Below, piece after piece: positions 62,199 through 64,000 of a stretch of DNA of 64,000 nt (position 1 is the first letter of the stretch; each line of letters opens with the position of its first letter). Made by a program: the position numbers and the translations under genes. The stretch is from positions 1 through 64,000 of the forward strand of contig JBBDNK010000028.1 in NCBI GenBank assembly GCA_040877625.1. Direction: 5' to 3'. Source of the DNA: Methylonatrum sp040877625 (GTDB lineage: Bacteria > Pseudomonadota > Gammaproteobacteria > Nitrococcales > Aquisalimonadaceae). The notes below the pieces were generated by a model. It was not told where the DNA came from, ran no database searches, and saw only the letters and a program-made list of their open reading frames with translations.

Positions 62199-64000
62199 CG
62201 TCAGCTCCTCCTCTTTCGTTTCCATGCGTCTCTGTTTCAGCAGATATGGCCTGGGCGCGCCAGTTCGCTAGTGCATAGGCGTAAAGAGCACTATCCGGAC
62301 GCTTCTCCACCTGCCAAACGTCAGGCAAATTAGGATTATATCCAACGGGTTTATGCTTCGCTTTACGGACCCGAACTCGCGATGGGATCGGCATGAGCTC
62401 ACCGAGAAATATGCCCTCGCCTGTTCTCAAGGACGGTAATTGCTCGATAAGCCCGCCAAGATCATCGGGTATGGCCGCACTGACCTTGCTTCGGTCCGAC
62501 GAATTGGTCAGCCTCAAAGCGATTAGCGATCCGCACTGACTCAGTACAGCACTGTCAATTTCGGAGGGCCGTTGAGTGACAAGCATCAGGCCAGTCCCAT
62601 ATTTGCGGCCTTCTTTCGCAATCATCGATAGGGTGCGATGCGCAGATGTGTCTTCACCTTCGGGAACGAAGCGGTGCGCTTCATCCAGAACCACGAGAAG
62701 CGGTTGTTGACGCCCTCCGACTGCCAGATCCTGTGCCCAGAACAACATGTCGTAGACCACGCGAAGCATGGTTCCGACAATTGTCGGCAGCACCTCTGAT
62801 GGAAGGCCGGAAACGTCGAAAATTGTTATAGGTTTATCGTGACCAACCCAGTCTCGTACCAGATCATCGAGGTCATGTTCGATCTCTCCTTCCAAATTTG
62901 GCTCGAAGCCGCCCCCGGGTGAAAACAGGAAGGAGTACCGAGCGTCCTTCAACCGGCTTCGCATCAGGTCTAGGTGGCGCTCAATGTTACGTTTTCTCTG
63001 ATTCTTGTACGGCGCTTCGTTGTAAGGACTAGCGGCGGGATACCGGTCGGACCGTAGTTCGCTCGCATCACCAACTTGTTCTGGATCGTAGGCTTGATCG
63101 GCAGTTTGCTGATTTCCGGTCGTCCTAAAAGTCGTTCGCTCGAATTGATCAAGCTCGTACCAAAGCTTCTTAATGCTGAACGGTACGGGTGAATCCGCGG
63201 TCAGTGTTTCGTGCGGTGGAGGCGTTGCCAGCCGTTCCGCGGCAGCAACCTTCATATCAAGCACTTGATCCCGGATCGTGGCTTCATGGTTCGGCTGAAG
63301 ACCACCGAGCGTAAGGTGCTGAAGCTCGGAAAAGGGCAAGGCCCAGAACGGGACGCGTAACGGTCTTTCTCCGACTTGCTCGTTCGGCTTGATGCGGAAT
63401 ACTCTGGCCTTGTCGCCAAGTGCAGTTGCGTATTCACCGTGCGGGTCGATAACAATGGCGCGAGCGTTCGGCAGGCTTCCATCGGAAACAGTTTCCATCA
63501 GAACGGTCACCAGATTTGACTTACCGGCCCCTGTCGAACCGACGATCGCGCTATGCCGACTAACGAGGCCGGCCACACTGATGTCCGCTGATATGCCGGA
63601 CGCGGCGGCTATCTGTCCGACAGAAATCGTGCCTTTCTTCCCCTTGGCCCATCCGTAGATAACCTTCAAATCATCATTGGTGACCAAGTGAACTTCGTCC
63701 CCCACTGTTGGGTATTGACCGATACCGCGTTCGAAGTCGCGGCCCAGTCCCTCTCCGAACAACACAATGGTCATCCAACGATATCCAGACAGGCGGGTTT
63801 GACTCTCTGCTTCCAATGCCGCGCCGAACACCTCTTCGGCGCTACCGGGCGGGGCAGCATCTGCGCCTACCTGAGTACAGACGGCGTAGAGATTGGCGTA
63901 CCCAAGCGGAACGCGAAAAAACCCACCGATCTGTCCAACGCGGTAGGATTCGCCTCCGATCATGACCAGCGTCGAAGGCATATCCTCGCGCAGACGTACG
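62191..64000 (-). CDS. HerA-type hexameric ATPase/translocase (5' end beyond the window)
   Basis: At least 603 residues of an FtsK-HerA superfamily DNA translocase (DUF87). N-terminal HAS-barrel part (IGGESYRVGQIGGFFRVPLGYANLYAVC), Walker A GSTGAGKSNLV, IVIDPHGEYA, Walker B LLVVLDEAHRFVPEGED, TQRPSEIDSAVLSQCG with sensor residues, and a C-terminal GEGIFLGELMPIPSRVRVRK. An ATG exists at 63981, but the frame continues open to the window edge (residues VRLRED), where homologues have the start of the HAS barrel, so the gene is probably cut. HerA proteins work with a nuclease (NurA) or with SIR2/DUF4297-type effectors in anti-phage defence. Base composition is more AT-rich than the core genes. Confidence 0.88.
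   Translation of the reverse strand, partial: VRLREDMPSTLVMIGGESYRVGQIGGFFRVPLGYANLYAVCTQVGADAAPPGSAEEVFGAALEAESQTRLSGYRWMTIVLFGEGLGRDFERGIGQYPTVGDEVHLVTNDDLKVIYGWAKGKKGTISVGQIAAASGISADISVAGLVSRHSAIVGSTGAGKSNLVTVLMETVSDGSLPNARAIVIDPHGEYATALGDKARVFRIKPNEQVGERPLRVPFWALPFSELQHLTLGGLQPNHEATIRDQVLDMKVAAAERLATPPPHETLTADSPVPFSIKKLWYELDQFERTTFRTTGNQQTADQAYDPEQVGDASELRSDRYPAASPYNEAPYKNQRKRNIERHLDLMRSRLKDARYSFLFSPGGGFEPNLEGEIEHDLDDLVRDWVGHDKPITIFDVSGLPSEVLPTIVGTMLRVVYDMLFWAQDLAVGGRQQPLLVVLDEAHRFVPEGEDTSAHRTLSMIAKEGRKYGTGLMLVTQRPSEIDSAVLSQCGSLIALRLTNSSDRSKVSAAIPDDLGGLIEQLPSLRTGEGIFLGELMPIPSRVRVRKAKHKPVGYNPNLPDVWQVEKRPDSALYAYALANWRAQAISAETETHGNERGGADDA

Overview
The window is a contiguous, high-GC (roughly 60%) chromosomal segment from a gammaproteobacterium. 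Gene order from csiV/mfd through lolCD, comEC, exbBD, msbA, lpxK, kdsB, a low-molecular-weight phosphatase, rne, rluC, sppA, maf, yceD, rpmF, the fab cluster, pabC, mltG, tmk, holB, pilZ and a second TatD follows the arrangement known from Pseudomonas and relatives. Several genes usual there (lolE, the Trm112-like ycaR, murB) are missing. I cannot name the genus; a Chromatiales/Ectothiorhodospiraceae-like or Pseudomonadales-like lineage would fit. No tRNA, rRNA or CRISPR array was recognised.

Layout. 1-11.9 kb: housekeeping and single genes (tatD, an acyl-CoA ligase, thiD, ispG, a TPR lipoprotein, a TetR regulator, mazG, a beta-barrel protein, a secreted alpha/beta hydrolase, a DUF4878 lipoprotein, an MFS transporter, acpH, tag). 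11.9-22.6 kb: rhlB, a purine/methylthioinosine salvage pair, csiV, mfd, a divergent DAHP-synthase-like gene, and aguA/aguB for putrescine from agmatine. 22.8-39 kb: envelope and competence genes (lolCD, comEC, exbBD, msbA, lpxK, kdsB), then RNase E, rluC, sppA and maf. 39.1-50.2 kb: yceD-rpmF-plsX-fabHDG-acpP-fabF-pabC-mltG-tmk-holB-pilZ-tatD, mostly translationally coupled, with strong hairpins behind rpmF and behind acpP.

50.3-57.8 kb is an accessory catabolic cassette: a LacI-family repressor, a promoter whose 17-bp spacer contains a perfect 14-bp LacI-type palindrome, then a ThDP-dependent enzyme, an SDR, a PhyH-type dioxygenase and a complete tripartite tricarboxylate transporter (tctCBA). 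The substrate is unknown. The PhyH plus ThDP-enzyme pairing resembles alpha-oxidation logic. An oppositely oriented sulfur-related pair (persulfide dioxygenase/rhodanese fusion and a class V aminotransferase) follows.

60.6-64 kb: a near-perfect XerCD dif site (61619-61646) lies 969 bp from a partial copy sharing 31 identical bases. Between them is a gene of the phage DUF3653 type found in filamentous phages. This looks like a very small Xer-exploiting element or a prophage remnant at the replication terminus. Immediately beyond are a KTSC-domain gene and a HerA-type ATPase cut by the window edge, probably the start of a horizontally acquired defence or DNA-processing locus.
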